Assembly: GCF_018991925.1 (NCBI RefSeq) | Contig: NW_024754732.1 | Span: 1,294,001 to 1,358,000, forward strand | DNA from: Homarus americanus | Taxonomy: Eukaryota; Arthropoda; Malacostraca; Decapoda; Nephropidae | Length of the DNA: 64,000 nt | Reading direction: 5' to 3' | Shown: piece after piece, positions 29,690-44,524 of the stretch | Position numbering within the stretch: position 1 is the first letter of the stretch | Layout of the letters: each line of letters begins with the position of its first letter | The notes under the pieces: model-generated | Told to the model about the DNA's origin: nothing | What the model saw: only the letters and a program-made list of their open reading frames with translations | The model's database searches: none | Program-made: the position numbers and the translations under genes

Positions 29690-31669
29690 TGAATGAGAAA
29701 AAGGACCCCAAGCTCAGGAGACAACATTAAGAAGCGCTGCCGCATTTACCGGTCACGGATAAAGAACAGATTGTTGAGTTTCATTAAAGTGGTAATTTGA
29801 ACATTGATATCGGAAGAAATTGAACTGCCTTGGGAGTGTACAGTGCGAAATATTAAGAGAACTTAGAGGAGAATTCAAGAAGAGTATTGCGCTAAGCAAG
29901 AAATATTTCAGTAGGGGATGGAAATGTAAGAGCTATGAATGATAAAAGGATAGAAACAGGTTGATAGGTGATAACAGAGCATTTTCAGAAATGGTTAGCT
30001 TGTAGAATGAAAAGTACAGTAAGTGTTAGCGCCCTCAGATACTAGATCGCTATGGTATTGTACTGCTGTGGCTCGAAGAAAACATTAAGCCCCGTCCTAA
30101 TGCTCCCAGTAGGGTGGCTGCATGTTTAAGATTAGAAGTGGCACAGTATGCAAAGTGAACAAGAGGTTTCATCTGCTGACTTAGTGGCTGCAGACCTTCC
30201 TGAACGCCAAATCAAATCATTCAAGGAGGTTATACCCTGATCAGATTTAATCAGACGAGACCGGTAGTTGGAAAAACTCCCCTAAAGCAACATTAATCTC
30301 TAAGAAAGAAAAAATATAGGCAAAAGGTGTGAAATGGCAAAGATAGCTTTAGTGTCCTCTAACCTGTAATGCTTCAGGTGACTGCCCCAGAAGCCTTGTG
30401 ATCTAAGCAAAATATAAAAGACCAAGAGCTATAAGGATGTGATAGTGTCCAAACTGAATGTCCACTGGGAAAGACATGTAAATAAAGGCTGATGTCCAAT
30501 GGGTCAAAGAAGGGTTGATGATTGTTTTACATGCCAAAGAATAATGTCAAAGAAGAACAGGGTGTTTTCTAGACAATGCCCCCAGTCATGCATGATTTCT
30601 AGTAGGACGTCAACCTAGCGTTGAGGTTGTGTTTCTACCACCAAATACAACCTCCAAAATACAGCCACTAGACCAAGAAATCATAGCGAATGTAAAGTTG
30701 CTGTACTACAAATATGTCCATGACAAGATGAGGAAGGAAACTGATAAGCAAGAAGAAGTGAAGGAAATTGCTGAAACTGTGAGCAGTAGCGAGGAGGAGG
30801 AGGGTCCACCCCTCGCCGCCTCCGCTACTCCGCCTGGCTCACACACCGCCTCCGCTGCTCCACATTACTCACCCGCCACCTCCGTTACTCCGCCTGGCTC
30901 ACTCACAGCTTCCGCCTCCACTCCTCCTCCTGGTGTACCTTCAACCTCCACAATGACTGTTACTGCCTTCTGGAAAAATTATAACATTCGCCAGGCAGTC
31001 AATTTCTTTGTAAAAGCCTGGGGAAATACTACGAAAGCAACCGTTAGGCATGCCTGGTCGGCACTCCTGCCACAACTCAAGTCTGCTGAGACGAAGAGAC
31101 TGCAGCCAGCAGAGCTAATGAAGCAAGTGTTGGAAACTGTCCGTAGTATCCCAGCCCCAGGATTTCAAGAAGTGACTCGGGAAGATTTAGAAGAAATGAT
31201 GCAAGAAGGTAACACAAATGACGTCGAGGATCTCCTGGAGGATGAAGAAGGTGGTGAGAGTGGTGATGCAGGGGACACCGAGCAGAGGAAAGTGACGACA
31301 CAGAAGCTGTCACTCTTATTGGGTGTCTGTACCAGCCTTCAAGAAATGATCCAAGACATTGAGAGTGAATCAGGTGAAAGGGAGCAAGTGATTGGAGTTA
31401 TAGAATCTATTTCAAGGAAATACCAGACACATTACAACGAGCGAGTGAATGCCCGGCAGCAGTAACTCATCACTCACTTTCTTTCACAACGCCGGCCAGC
31501 CGAGGAAGACCAACAGAGAGAGATTGGAGAGATTGAAGTTGATGAAGACATTGATGACATTGGGGAAATGCCTGAAGATTTTGACTTTGCTGGGTTTGAT
31601 GAAGTGTTCGCAGAAATGGGTGAACCGGGTGCGAGAGACCAGCACGGGGACGGAGGTTCGACGCAGTAG
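29690..31669 (+). pseudogene. Tigger/pogo transposase, older decayed copy
   Basis: A frame-broken transposase of the Tigger (DDE_1) group, different from the copy at 58.9-60.8 kb. The N-terminal part (~29690-30000) is heavily mutated. LDNAPSHA, which carries the second catalytic Asp, is readable at 30572-30595 in another frame. An open frame from 30629 gives LPPNTTSKIQPLDQEIIANV with the third Asp. A long Pro/Ser/Ala/Thr linker follows, then AFWKNYNIRQAVNFFVKAW and VRHAWSALLPQL. The frame stops at 31463-31465, but the same frame reads on for 67 codons of acidic tail to 31669, so that stop is probably a mutation. Not functional. Confidence 0.8.
30629..31465 (+). pseudogene. open C-terminal segment of the older Tigger transposase
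   Basis: 278 codons without a stop inside the decayed element. It covers the end of the DDE domain (NTTSKIQPLDQ) and the acidic C-terminal region. The Thr-Pro-Pro-Gly-Ser-like repeats at residues ~60-110 are a low-complexity insertion absent from the copy at 58.9 kb. The apparent Met is not the true start, since catalytic sequence lies upstream. Confidence 0.8.
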
Positions 31670-31974
31670 CCTCCATGCCCAGCCACAGAACAATAAACAC
31701 ACCAAGCACCTCAAAAACTCCCCCAAGCTACGGGTAAATGTTATATTACTCAAATTCTGATGATTGAATAACATATCTTTTTATTTCAGCTAACAAAAAG
31801 TGTTAGGCAGGGCTTCAAAGGGGAACAAATGGGTGAAATTCTTGGAGCGGTGGCACCAATAAACGCCTTTTACATGTATTTCAATGTCACACAAATAACG
31901 TTTTCGCTAATAACGGCGTTTTTCAGGCACCTATTAGAAGTTATTGGAGAGCCTACTGTGTGTGTGTGTATATA

Positions 31975-32339
31975 CAGGGTGTCCCATAAATTTCCATACA
32001 TAGGAAAAATAAACCTTTTTATATGAAAATCCATTTTTATTTATATAATATGTTCTACATGACTACCATTCTGTTGAAAACACTCTTCAATGCGTGTCCT
32101 CCACTGCTGAAGAACACGTTCAAGCACAGCTGGAGTTATGCTTGTAATGGCGTTGGTGATACGTTGCTTGAGATGATTTATGTTTTGTATCTTTTCCTGA
32201 TACACCATGGCCTTCAAATGCCCCCAAAGGTAAAAATCAAGTGGGGTAAGGTCTGGGGATCTGGGAGGCCACTCCACAGGACCACGCCGACCAATCCAAT
32301 GTTAAAAACCATACGTATGGAAACTTATGGGACACCCTG
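31975..32339 (-). mobile_element. internally deleted mariner-like element
   Basis: Ends CAGGGTGTCCCATAAATTTC and GAAACTTATGGGACACCCTG are imperfect TIRs of roughly 28 bp. TA lies on the left; the right side is TG, probably a mutated TA. On the - strand 32041-32277 encodes the transposase C-terminus, [20 protein letters not shown], a classical mariner motif just after the catalytic triad, ending at the family-typical tail. The N-terminal two thirds of the transposase are deleted. Confidence 0.85.
32041..32277 (-). pseudogene. mariner transposase C-terminal fragment
   Basis: 78 codons beginning with [20 protein letters not shown]. The region contains the third catalytic Asp neighbourhood (SPDLxPxDF) and a helical C-terminal segment. 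The HTH and the first two catalytic Asp are missing, so it cannot transpose. It is enclosed in the element's own TIRs. Confidence 0.85.
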
Positions 32340-32528
<189 letters not shown>

Positions 32529-32566
32529 CATGTAAATACACAATGAAAACGTGGATAAGATAAATC

Positions 32567-33342
32567 TTGATAAAATCACACGGGAAAATGGAAACAACGG
32601 AGTACCTTAGCTTTCGTCTTTATTCAAGACATCTTCAGAGGCATCTGGATTACATGGACAGAGAGAGGCTTAAATATACAGGGTGACCTTAAAAACATGA
32701 GGTCAGGTCATAATGATGTCATCCACTAATCCCCACACCAACACACACGTAGAGGAGCTTAAGAGAAGGGTGGTGACGTGACTAGCCAGGTCAGGTCAGA
32801 AATAAGGGACCCACAAAATAACTATCATACATCTAGATCAAAGGTTTTCAAAGCATTTTTAACCTTGGGCCACTGACAAATAAATTTATGTAACATATTA
32901 TCAGTTTTGAACTGACCATCACTAAGGTTTATTGATTTTAATACCTTAATCAAACTAGCTTCAACCAGAAGTCTTTCTGTGACACAAGATGATTTGAATA
33001 CTTCTAAGCTTTTTTCCCAAGCAATGGGGTGATTATTATTCCTAACATGAACGAACAAGGCACTGCTTTCAGATGCAGTTCTGATATTATACTTATGTTG
33101 TTTGATTCTGAGCTGCAGTGTTTTTCCTGTCTGTCCTACATAATTACAATTACATTTGCTACATGGAATACAATAAACACTTCCATTTACATTCAAACTT
33201 GGGATATTTCTTATTTACATATTGGTAATGGTTGAGTCAGCCTCTCTCTGTCCATGTAATCCAGATGCCTCTGAAGATGTCTTAAATAAAGACGAAAACT
33301 AAGGTACTCCGTTGTTTCCATTTTCCCATGTGATTTTATCAA
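32567..33342 (-). mobile_element. Penelope-like element remnant with 104-bp inverted ends
   Basis: Arms 32567-32670 and 33239-33342 are reverse complements over 104 bp each (TTGATAAAATCACACGGGAA at the left, ending TGATTTTATCAA at the right). Between them, on the - strand, lies a GIY-YIG endonuclease domain typical of the C-terminus of Penelope-like retroelements. The reverse transcriptase is absent. Each arm carries CTGAAGA, a 5-bp stem (GTCTT/AAGAC) and GAAA. A homologous unit (CCCTGAAGATGTGAATTACA and CGAAAGCGC) lies outside at 33451-33480. Confidence 0.75.
32825..33196 (-). pseudogene. GIY-YIG endonuclease domain of a Penelope-like element
   Basis: 123 codons. The domain opens with SVYCIPCSKCNCNYVGQTGK and continues TLQLRIKQHKYNIR, which gives the (G)VY...YVGQTG core and the following Arg and His. 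This nuclease nicks DNA for target-primed insertion in Penelope-like elements. The upstream sequence on the - strand runs into a stop within 20 codons, and no RT motifs are found, so it is a truncated copy. Confidence 0.8.
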
Positions 33343-33569
33343 TATATATATATATATATATTACCTAATACCTGACCATTGTGGACTTGATCTCACCCTC
33401 CTCTGTATATATATCTACCTTGTTTTGTACTTCTCCTTAGTCTGTACTCACCCCTGAAGATGTGAATTACACGAAAGCGCTTGGGAACTTCGTGTTTTCT
33501 TCCTCCCTTGTGGTTATCAGCATATACCTGGATTACGCGCACCCACAGTGATTTACTTGCATATATATA
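33343..33569. other. spacer with a second CTGAAGA...GAAA motif
   Basis: A short TA run (33343-33360), then unassigned sequence containing CCCTGAAGATGTGAATTACA and CGAAAGCGCTTGGGAACTTC. I recognise the latter as a type of sequence often found near Penelope-like elements, but from memory only. A TATATATA run precedes the next MITE. Confidence 0.35.
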
Positions 33570-34112
33570 TACCGTATATCTCGGCCTATAAGGCGTCGGG
33601 GTGCATAAGACAGCCCCCCAAATTTCCATTTAAAAAGTAGCTTTTGAGCTCTATTCGCTGTATAAGACCAGTACCTCAAATGTGACACTTACCCACTGAC
33701 TCAGTAGTCCTTTACCAACCATCCTTGGTTTTTTAAAATAAGGCCAATTCACTTCAAGTAATGTCATCAAATGTTACCCGCTGGTGTAGTGTAAACACTA
33801 GTGACGTCACTGAAGCGTCTGCTATTTACCGGTAACTGGAACTAATGTCGGTGTCGAGTAAAATTTTTCCATTTACTTGAAATGGATTTACCGATTTATT
33901 TGTTTATTTATTTATTTATAATATACTGTAACATATTAAACACACTGCAAGTATTTTCTTTAATTTATACGCTTGCTTCGCACGAGACGATCGGTGGTGG
34001 GAGTGTTCCCTCGTCTCGGTGGTGGGACTGTGTTCCCACTGTTTATACAACAGCTACCACCGTATTCTAATTGTGGTGTTTCATTAGGATTTGAGTGAAA
34101 AAGATTACGGTA
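33570..34112 (+). mobile_element. MITE of the TACCGTAT family, copy 2
   Basis: Starts TACCGTATATCTCGGCCTAT and ends AAAAAGATTACGGTACG. It is the inverted counterpart of 24687-25227 along nearly its full length, and includes a (TTTA)n stretch near 33897-33920. No coding capacity. Confidence 0.75.
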
Positions 34113-34113
34113 C

Positions 34114-34763
<650 letters not shown>

Positions 34764-34970
34764 GGAAGCATAATGTGTTGTCTAATGGTAGACCCTGCTG
34801 CCATATGGCATCACGAAAATTGTGACCAAGTCCCAGGTTCAGCGCTGACCTGACTTTCTGCCTCATTTACACACAATTGCAGTTTCAATTGTTCCTCTAA
34901 CTTTGACAACACAACATACATACAGTATATTATTTCTCACTTTTGATCTTTTTTTTTTACTTTTTGTATT
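34764..34970 (-). pseudogene. Ty3/Gypsy-associated fragment, copy 1
   Basis: Nearly identical to 55640-55880 (GAAGATATTGGAAGCATAAT through CACAACATACATACA). On the - strand it encodes NEAESHISNLGLGHNFRDAI-like peptides at 55.7 kb. Here the frame is broken. It is probably an internal piece of the same retroelement as the pol remnant at 54.7-55.6 kb. Confidence 0.55.
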
Positions 34971-34979
34971 TATTTATGG

Positions 34980-35120
34980 TTAGTTACTTAAAATAAGGCC
35001 AATTCACTTCAAGTAATGGCATCAAATGTTACCAGCTGGTGTAGTGCAAACACTAGTGACGTCACTTAAGCGTCTGTATTTAACTGTCGGTAGTTTCAAG
35101 AATTAATGCAGTCATTTACT
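34980..35120 (+). mobile_element. partial MITE of the TACCGTAT family
   Basis: AAATAAGGCCAATTCACTTC through CACTTAAGCGTCTGTATTTA matches the middle of the two longer copies. Both ends are missing. Confidence 0.65.
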
Positions 35121-35554
35121 GAATATTCCTTGTAAAAAAATAAATTTTAAATTAATTATTTATAGGAGATAAGTATTATTATCAGTAAATATACCGATAT
35201 GCATTACTGACCACCTCCACGGCTATAAATAGCCCAATCTCGCGGTCACTTTCCCTTTCTTGTCTCCTCACTGGCAAATGGGGGGGGGGCGTGTGATGAT
35301 AGCTGTGTTTATTACAGGGGTATAATGTTCTTTTACGGTATGTTAGACAGGTTTATAATACATTTTTATTATTTTAATATACCGGTAATCTTAATTTGAA
35401 TCCAGCTTGCCAAACGTAAGTTTCAGTATAAAATAATTAGTGGTAGGAGCTTGTGAGTGGCTTACGATGTTTCTATCACCACTCTTGACACATTAAACCA
35501 CAATATTTAAGAGGTAAGAATTTTATACTTGGTGATTAAGACGACCCCCTAACT

Positions 35555-37115
35555 TTGGGCCCGGTTGGAAGAGGGGGGGAGGCAAGGTGGGGTACCGGGT
35601 ACTTTGATTGACAGATAGTGTCGTGAAGAATATTTTTTTTTTTTATTAACTGAAGATATTTGTTTTAGCTCATAAAATTCATACAAATTATCCGGCCAGA
35701 ATATAATTTACATTGCTGGAATTCTTACAATTTGATGATCATTTTGAATATAAACATTATAGATTTTGCATTAGACATACACATTTTAGATATAATGTTT
35801 ACTCTGAGTAAATATGTTATCTTTTGTGCAAAATATATGACATTTGTATTCAAAATATTCCTGGTCTTACAAGGAATCCAACAATGTCAATTATATTATC
35901 CTAACTTTAGTCTGAGGTATTATTTATTACTAAAAAGGTAAATATTCTGGTTTTCCCACACATTTATCTGGTAGGGAGGGACCGACCGACCATCTGGCAG
36001 GGTGTGAAGAATATTTTTTTTTTTTTATTAACTGAAGATATTTGTTTTAGCTCATAAAATTCATACAAATTATCCGGCCCAAATATAATTTACATTGCTG
36101 GAATTCTTACAATTTGATGATCATTTTGAATTTAAACATCATAGATTTTGCATTAGACATACAAATTTTAGATCTAATGTTTACTCTGAGTAAATATGTT
36201 ATCTTTTGTGCAAAATATATGACATTTATATTCAAAATGTTCCTGGTCTTACAAGGAATCCAGCAATGTCAATTATATTATACTAACTTTAGTCTGAGGT
36301 ATTATTTGTTACTAAAAGTTAAAATTAGTTTTTTCACCCATTTCTCTGGTAGGGAGGGAAGGTGGGGGGTGGGGGGGGAGGGTTGGGACCGACCGACCAT
36401 CTGGCGCGGTTGGAAGAGGGGGGGGAGGCAAGTTGGGGTATTCTGATTGACAGATAGTGTCGTGAAGAATATTTTTTTTTTATTAACTGAAGATATGTGT
36501 TTTAGCTCATAAAATTCATACAAATTACTGGACCAGAATATAATTTACATTGCTGGAATTCTTACAATATGATGATCATTTTGAATATAAACATCATGGA
36601 TTTTGCATTAGACATACAAAATTTAGATCTAATGTAATCATTTGGTTTACACAAAGCAAGTATTTTATCTTTTGTGCAAAATATATGAAGTTTACATTCA
36701 AAATATTCCCTGACCTGCAAGGAAACCTGAAATGTCAATTATATTATCCTAACTTTAGTCTGAGGTATTATTTATTACTAAACGTTAAAATCTAGTGTTT
36801 CACCCAATCATTTCTCAGAGAGGTAGGGGCCAGTGAGCTGGGAAGAGGGGGGGGGGGATTTGAGTCTATTATTTGAATGGACATTAACCTGGTGACTGTA
36901 TTTCTCTTAAATATTAATTGTGTGAGCATACCATCATAAAATTTAGATGTTATTTTTACTACAACATAGGTATTGTGTCGGAAATAGTGGAGTTTGGGGG
37001 TCGGGCCAGTCTCTATTGGAATTAATCCCATATGTTCTGTTGTTCCATTTACGTGGATTTCACTTTCCGCGGTACCCTGTGGGTTCAATTGACCGCGTAA
37101 ATCGGGGTACTACTG
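35555..37115 (+). mobile_element. 5'-truncated Tigger-derived MITE with three modules
   Basis: Three copies of the ~270-bp module (35667-35935, 36047-36318, 36505-36785) with G-rich spacers. The right terminal part ends GTAAATCGGGGTACTACTG before TA. The left TIR is missing; the copy begins inside a G-rich spacer. It is independent of the copy at 27.4-29.0 kb but has the same three-module organisation. Confidence 0.8.
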
Positions 37116-37235
<120 letters not shown>

Positions 37236-37243
37236 CACATACA

Positions 37244-37898
37244 TAGTGGGGTATGCTATGAACGGATTCTACTACGAATATTCCTATAACGAACGGTTTT
37301 ACCTATAAAATTGAGAAGGCTATAACAAACGCAACTCCTACAACGAACGCGGATGAATACGGGACTATTTCATCTGGCGCATGAATATTGTTGTACCGCG
37401 GCTCACAGCAAGAGCGTCAGGCGCCATATTGGTTCATTGTGTAGTCAGTGCACCACTGAAATTGTTGAAATTTCGTCTTTTGATGTGGAAATTCGTGTTT
37501 TTTTTATAACTACTTTGTTATACAAGTGTACAATTGTAACAATGAATCGTCAAAAGCGAGTGAGAAAGCTAATAACCCTTGAAACTAAGAAAGAAATTAT
37601 AAATAAACAGACACAGTGCCTGTAAGACAGTCACCAAAGAGGGCTAGGAAGGATGACTCCTCTCCTTCCACCTCTTCTCCATAATTCTCTCCTCCCCCCT
37701 CCTCCTCTGCCTCCTGTCCTGCACGCTGAACAACACTAAGGTAAGATAAAGTACCGTATTTTTTACAATTTCCACAGAAATTTTTCAGTGTTAAGTGGTT
37801 GTATTTGGGGGCCTGGAACGGATTAATCCTATAACAAACGAATGCTATAACGAACGAGGTTCTAGAACCAATTAGATTCGTTATAGCATACCCCACTG
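37244..37898 (+). mobile_element. Tigger-derived MITE retaining the transposase N-terminus
   Basis: The left end TAGTGGGGTATGCTATGAAC (first base probably mutated from C) and right end TTCGTTATAGCATACCCCACTG form TIRs. Inside, an ATG at 37542 opens MNRQKRVRKLITLETKKEII and NKQTQCL, which is the start of a CENP-B/Tigger N-terminal HTH. The rest of the transposase is deleted. A 350-bp copy without this coding piece lies at 46392-46741. Confidence 0.8.
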
Positions 37899-37906
37899 TA
37901 TATATA

Positions 37907-39031
37907 CAGTCATGCACCGGTTAACATCCTAGATACGTTCTTGGAAACGTGAGGTTAACCGAAATGGACGTTGTTCGATCATCACATGAACTTTTTTTAT
38001 CTCTTGTGCAAAATATATTATGTTTATATTAAAATTATTCACTGTCTTACAAAGATTCCAGCAAAACTGGGCAGATGGGGGAGGAAGAGGGAGGGAACGA
38101 GCAAGGGGGCGTGGGGGGGAGGGGAGCGGTTTTACAGTTGGCACAGGCCCAGGTCTAATGCGCGTATATTTATCAGTTCTTAAGTGACTAAGCTTTTCTC
38201 TTATAAAAAGCCAGTGAAATGACCTGGGTGAATATAATTTACATTGCTGGGATTCTTGTAAGATACTGATTAATTTGAATATAAACATGCTATAATTTGC
38301 ACTAGACATAACAATTTTAGTACCATAATCAAATTAGTACATGTACACTCCAGCTTTGCACTAAGGTCATTTATTTCTTTTGCGTTTCTTTTAGTATGGT
38401 GTGTGCATGTAAATGGATGAAATTAATGAAGAAATTTATGTAAATCTACCCACAAATACAGTTTAAAAACTTTATATTATATGTACACTAATGTACTACA
38501 ATTTTTATCTCTTGAGCAAAATATATGACGTTTATATTCAAATTAATCTCTGTCTTGCAAGGATTTCAGCAATGCAAATTATATTATCCTAACTTTAGTC
38601 TGAGATATTATATAAAATAAACACCTTAAAGCATAAAGAAATCACCAATCTTTTGTCTGGGAACACAAGGAGGGAGGTAGCCAGCGAGCGTGGGAAGAGG
38701 GGGGGAGGAGGGGAGGAGCGGGAGGTGAGGTGACAGAGTGTCTGGTGTTTGTTTTTTGATTTGAGATATGATTTGACAGTTGGCGGTGAAGGCCTGCGTG
38801 TTTATTTATCATTACTTAAGAGTGACGAAGCTCTTCTCATAATTTGCCACCCAAACGACCTGGGTGAATATAACTTACAATGCTGGGATTCTTGTAAGAT
38901 AGTGATTCATTTGAATACCTGTATAAACAATCTATATTTGCAATAAACATAACAATTTTAGTACCGTAATCATTTAGTACATGTACAGTACAGGTTTGCA
39001 CTTAGGTCCATTGTTAACCGAGGGACCACTG
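37907..39031 (+). mobile_element. TIR element with diverged copies of the Tigger-MITE module
   Basis: Left end CAGTCATGCACCGGTTAACA, right end TTAACCGAGGGACCACTG, TA on both sides. The two ends are only partly similar, so this may be a composite. It contains diverged module fragments (38220-38320, 38500-38620, 38870-38960) and G-rich spacers like those of the MITEs at 27.4 and 35.6 kb. Part of it is present inverted at 56.9-57.4 kb. Confidence 0.55.
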
Positions 39032-39540
39032 TATTGCAGTGTACTTGTACTGTACAATAGTGACTAAATTCACTAGATAACGTACACAGCTAATGGTTGG
39101 TAAAACTTGTCAAGTAAGTGAGTGTCAAGTCTGTCAGTATGAGTGGCACGTGCGAGTGCTTGTGTCCCCCATCATAGGAGTCCATTTTCTCTTGCTTCAG
39201 GACGCCTGAGTCCTCCGTTTTCTCTGTTAATCTTAGAGTGCACCAGAGACTTCGTTATTCCTTAGTAATGACACAGAATTTGAAATTGCAACCCCAATTG
39301 CAACTGGGTTACAATTGTTGAGGCAACTAAATATGTCTGATTACAGCAAATGTGTCATTGTCAATTTGTAGGTGAAAGATTTTATCCTCAATAGATAAAG
39401 GTTAACATTACACCTGGAGGCAAATGCTTACTAAAGCCTAAGGAAGGATATTCCTTTTACACATAATATCTGGCCAGTATGGGAAGGATCATCGTGTCTC
39501 CGTCAGGGGGTTGTGGAGTGGTGGTCCAGCAGGCGTCACG
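39032..39540. repeat. segment duplicated in inverted orientation at 56.33-56.85 kb
   Basis: Matches the reverse complement of 56330-56853. Shared runs include GAATTTAGTCACTATTGTAC, GATAAAATCTTTCACCTAC and GTCTCCGTCAGGG when oriented alike. No gene inside. The AACCCCAATTGCAAC palindrome-rich stretch is common to both. Confidence 0.7.
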
Positions 39541-40275
39541 GAAGTTCGTTAAGGGAATCCATTGTTTCACTGGGATATTGGGTAATTGGTTCCAGCTCAC
39601 AGAAAAGTACATACAAAGTAAAAAAAAAATGCAGTAAAGTACACTTACTTTGAGGTGTGTAGGTAGAAGGTTCCTGGATGATGATGATGATGGGAATTAG
39701 AGGAGGGGGTGGAGGAGAAATCTCCTTTCAGGGGACCCATGCTTGATGCAGTCATTTCCCCAATAAAATTTTAAGTTCACTAGGTGTAATTCAAGATTAT
39801 TTTATTTAAATCAACACTGCACTGCGCTATATATTATCAATATGTTAACTAAATTTCAGAATGACCAATAATAGATGTTCACTCCACTGTCAACAAAGCC
39901 AAACTGAAGCCTGGTGGATGAGTCAAGCGGCTGATGGGCGCACAAAAAACTAGTTCCCTGTATTGCATATATTATCAATATGTTAACTAAATTTTAAAAT
40001 GACTAATAATTTTAATATAAAAAATGCAAAAATATTAAAGAGCACAACTTTCTTGATATTTACTCCACTGGAAACGAATGTAAACATAGAACAGATTACT
40101 GAAATGGCAGACTAGCCCATCAGCTGATCAGCTGATGCTCACAACAAAACGTGTTGTTCATAAGGATTTCGTTAATCGAAGTTTTGTTCGTTAACCGAAT
40201 TGAAGATGCTTATGGGAGGTAATTCGTTAACCAAAATTTCGTTAATCGAACCGTTCGTTAACCGAGGAACCACTG
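39541..40275 (-). mobile_element. GGTTAACGA-family MITE, partial
   Basis: The right end CGTTCGTTAACCGAGGAACCACTG and internal runs (GGTAATTGGTTCCAGCTCAC; GATGATGATGATGATGGGAA) match the reverse complement of the two MITEs at 51.9-54.2 kb. The left TIR is replaced by the segment at 39032-39540. Confidence 0.65.
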
Positions 40276-40293
40276 TGTTTATATATATATATA

Positions 40294-41038
40294 CAGTATA
40301 CCCCGATTTACGCGGTATCGCTTTACGCGATTCTACATTTACGCGGTACCTCGCCAGAACCCGAATTTCATTTTACGCGGTGCATCTACTCATATACGCA
40401 GGTGAAGTATCATTTTTTTATTTAGCTCATAAAATTCATACAAATTACCCGGCTAGAATATAATTTACATTGCTGGAATTCTTACAATATGATGATCATT
40501 TTGAATATAAACATCATGGATTTTGCATTAGACATACAAATTTTAGATCTAATGTAATAATTTGGTTTACACAAAGCAAATATTTTATCTTTTGTGCAAA
40601 ATATATGAAGTTTGCATTCAAAATATTCCCTGACCTGCAAGGAATCCAGAAATGTCAATTATATTATCCTAACTTTAGTCTGAGGTATTATTTATTACTA
40701 TACCTTAAAATCTAGTGTTTTCACCCAACCATTTCTCAGAGAGGGAGGAGCCAGCGAGCTTGGGAAGAGAGAGAGAGAGAGAGAGAGGCGGGGGGGGAGG
40801 GAGTTGAGTCCATTATTTGAATGGACATTAACCTGGACTGTATTTCTCTTATATATTAAGATGTTATTTTTACTACAACATAGGTATTGTGTCGGAAAAA
40901 GTGGAGTTTGGGGGTCGGGCCAGCCTCTATTGGAATTAATCCCATATGTTCTGTTGTTCACATTACACGGTTTTCACTTTCCACGGTACCATGTGGGTTC
41001 AATTGACCGCGTAAATCGCGTAAATCGGGGTACTACTG
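40294..41038 (+). mobile_element. single-module Tigger-derived MITE
   Basis: Starts CAGTATACCCCGATTTACGC, ends AAATCGGGGTACTACTG, TA on both sides, 745 bp. One ~270-bp module (40430-40700), an (AG)n spacer and the shared right terminal region. Confidence 0.85.
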
Positions 41039-43774
<2,736 letters not shown>

Positions 43775-44522
43775 CAGTAATACTTCGGTTTACGCGGTTC
43801 TCGTTTACGCGTTTCCACATTTACGCGGTCCCCGCCAGAACCGGAATGCCCAATTTACGCAGTGCATCTACTCATATACGCGGGTGAAGTATAATTTTTT
43901 TATTTAGCTCATAAAATTCATACAAATTACCCGGCCAGAATATAATTTACATTGCTGGAATTCTTACAATATGATGATCATTTTAAATATAAACATCATG
44001 GATTTTGCATTAGACATACAAATTTTAGATCTAATGTAAGAATTTTTTTTACACAGAGCAAATATGTTATCTTTTGTACAAAATATATGACGTGTATATT
44101 TAAAATATTCCTGGTCTTGCAAGGAATCCAGCAATGTCAATTATATTATCCTAACTTTAGTCTGAGGTATTATTTATTACTATACCTTAAAATCTAGTGT
44201 TTCCACCCAAACATTTCTCAGAGAGGGAGGAGCCAGCGAGCGTGGGAAGAGGGGGGAGTCGAGTCCATTATTTGAATGGACATTAACTTGGCAACTGTAT
44301 TTCTCTATTTCTCTTAAATATTAATTGTGTGTGCATACCATCATAAAATTAAGATGTTATTTTTACTACAACATAGGTATTGTGTCGGAAAAAGTGGGGT
44401 TTGGGAGTCGGCCCAGTCTCTATTTCAATTAATCCCATATGTTCTGTTATTCCATTTACGCGTTTCTCGTTTTACGCGGACCTCTGCAGGTTCAATTGAC
44501 CGCGTAAATCGGGGTATTACTG
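43775..44522 (+). mobile_element. single-module Tigger-derived MITE
   Basis: Starts CAGTAATACTTCGGTTTACG, ends CGTAAATCGGGGTATTACTG, TA on both sides, 748 bp. Its module is at 43910-44190. Same organisation and nearly the same length as the copy at 40294-41038, so both descend from one master. Confidence 0.88.
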
Positions 44523-44524
44523 TA

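Noticed and set aside
37929..38309. 126-codon Pro/Arg-rich ORF on the - strand
   Set aside because: It overlaps MITE module fragments and a G-rich spacer, and has no domain.
39032..39540. Segmental duplication carrying a host gene
   Set aside because: The duplicated DNA contains only transposon-like sequence and no coding frame.
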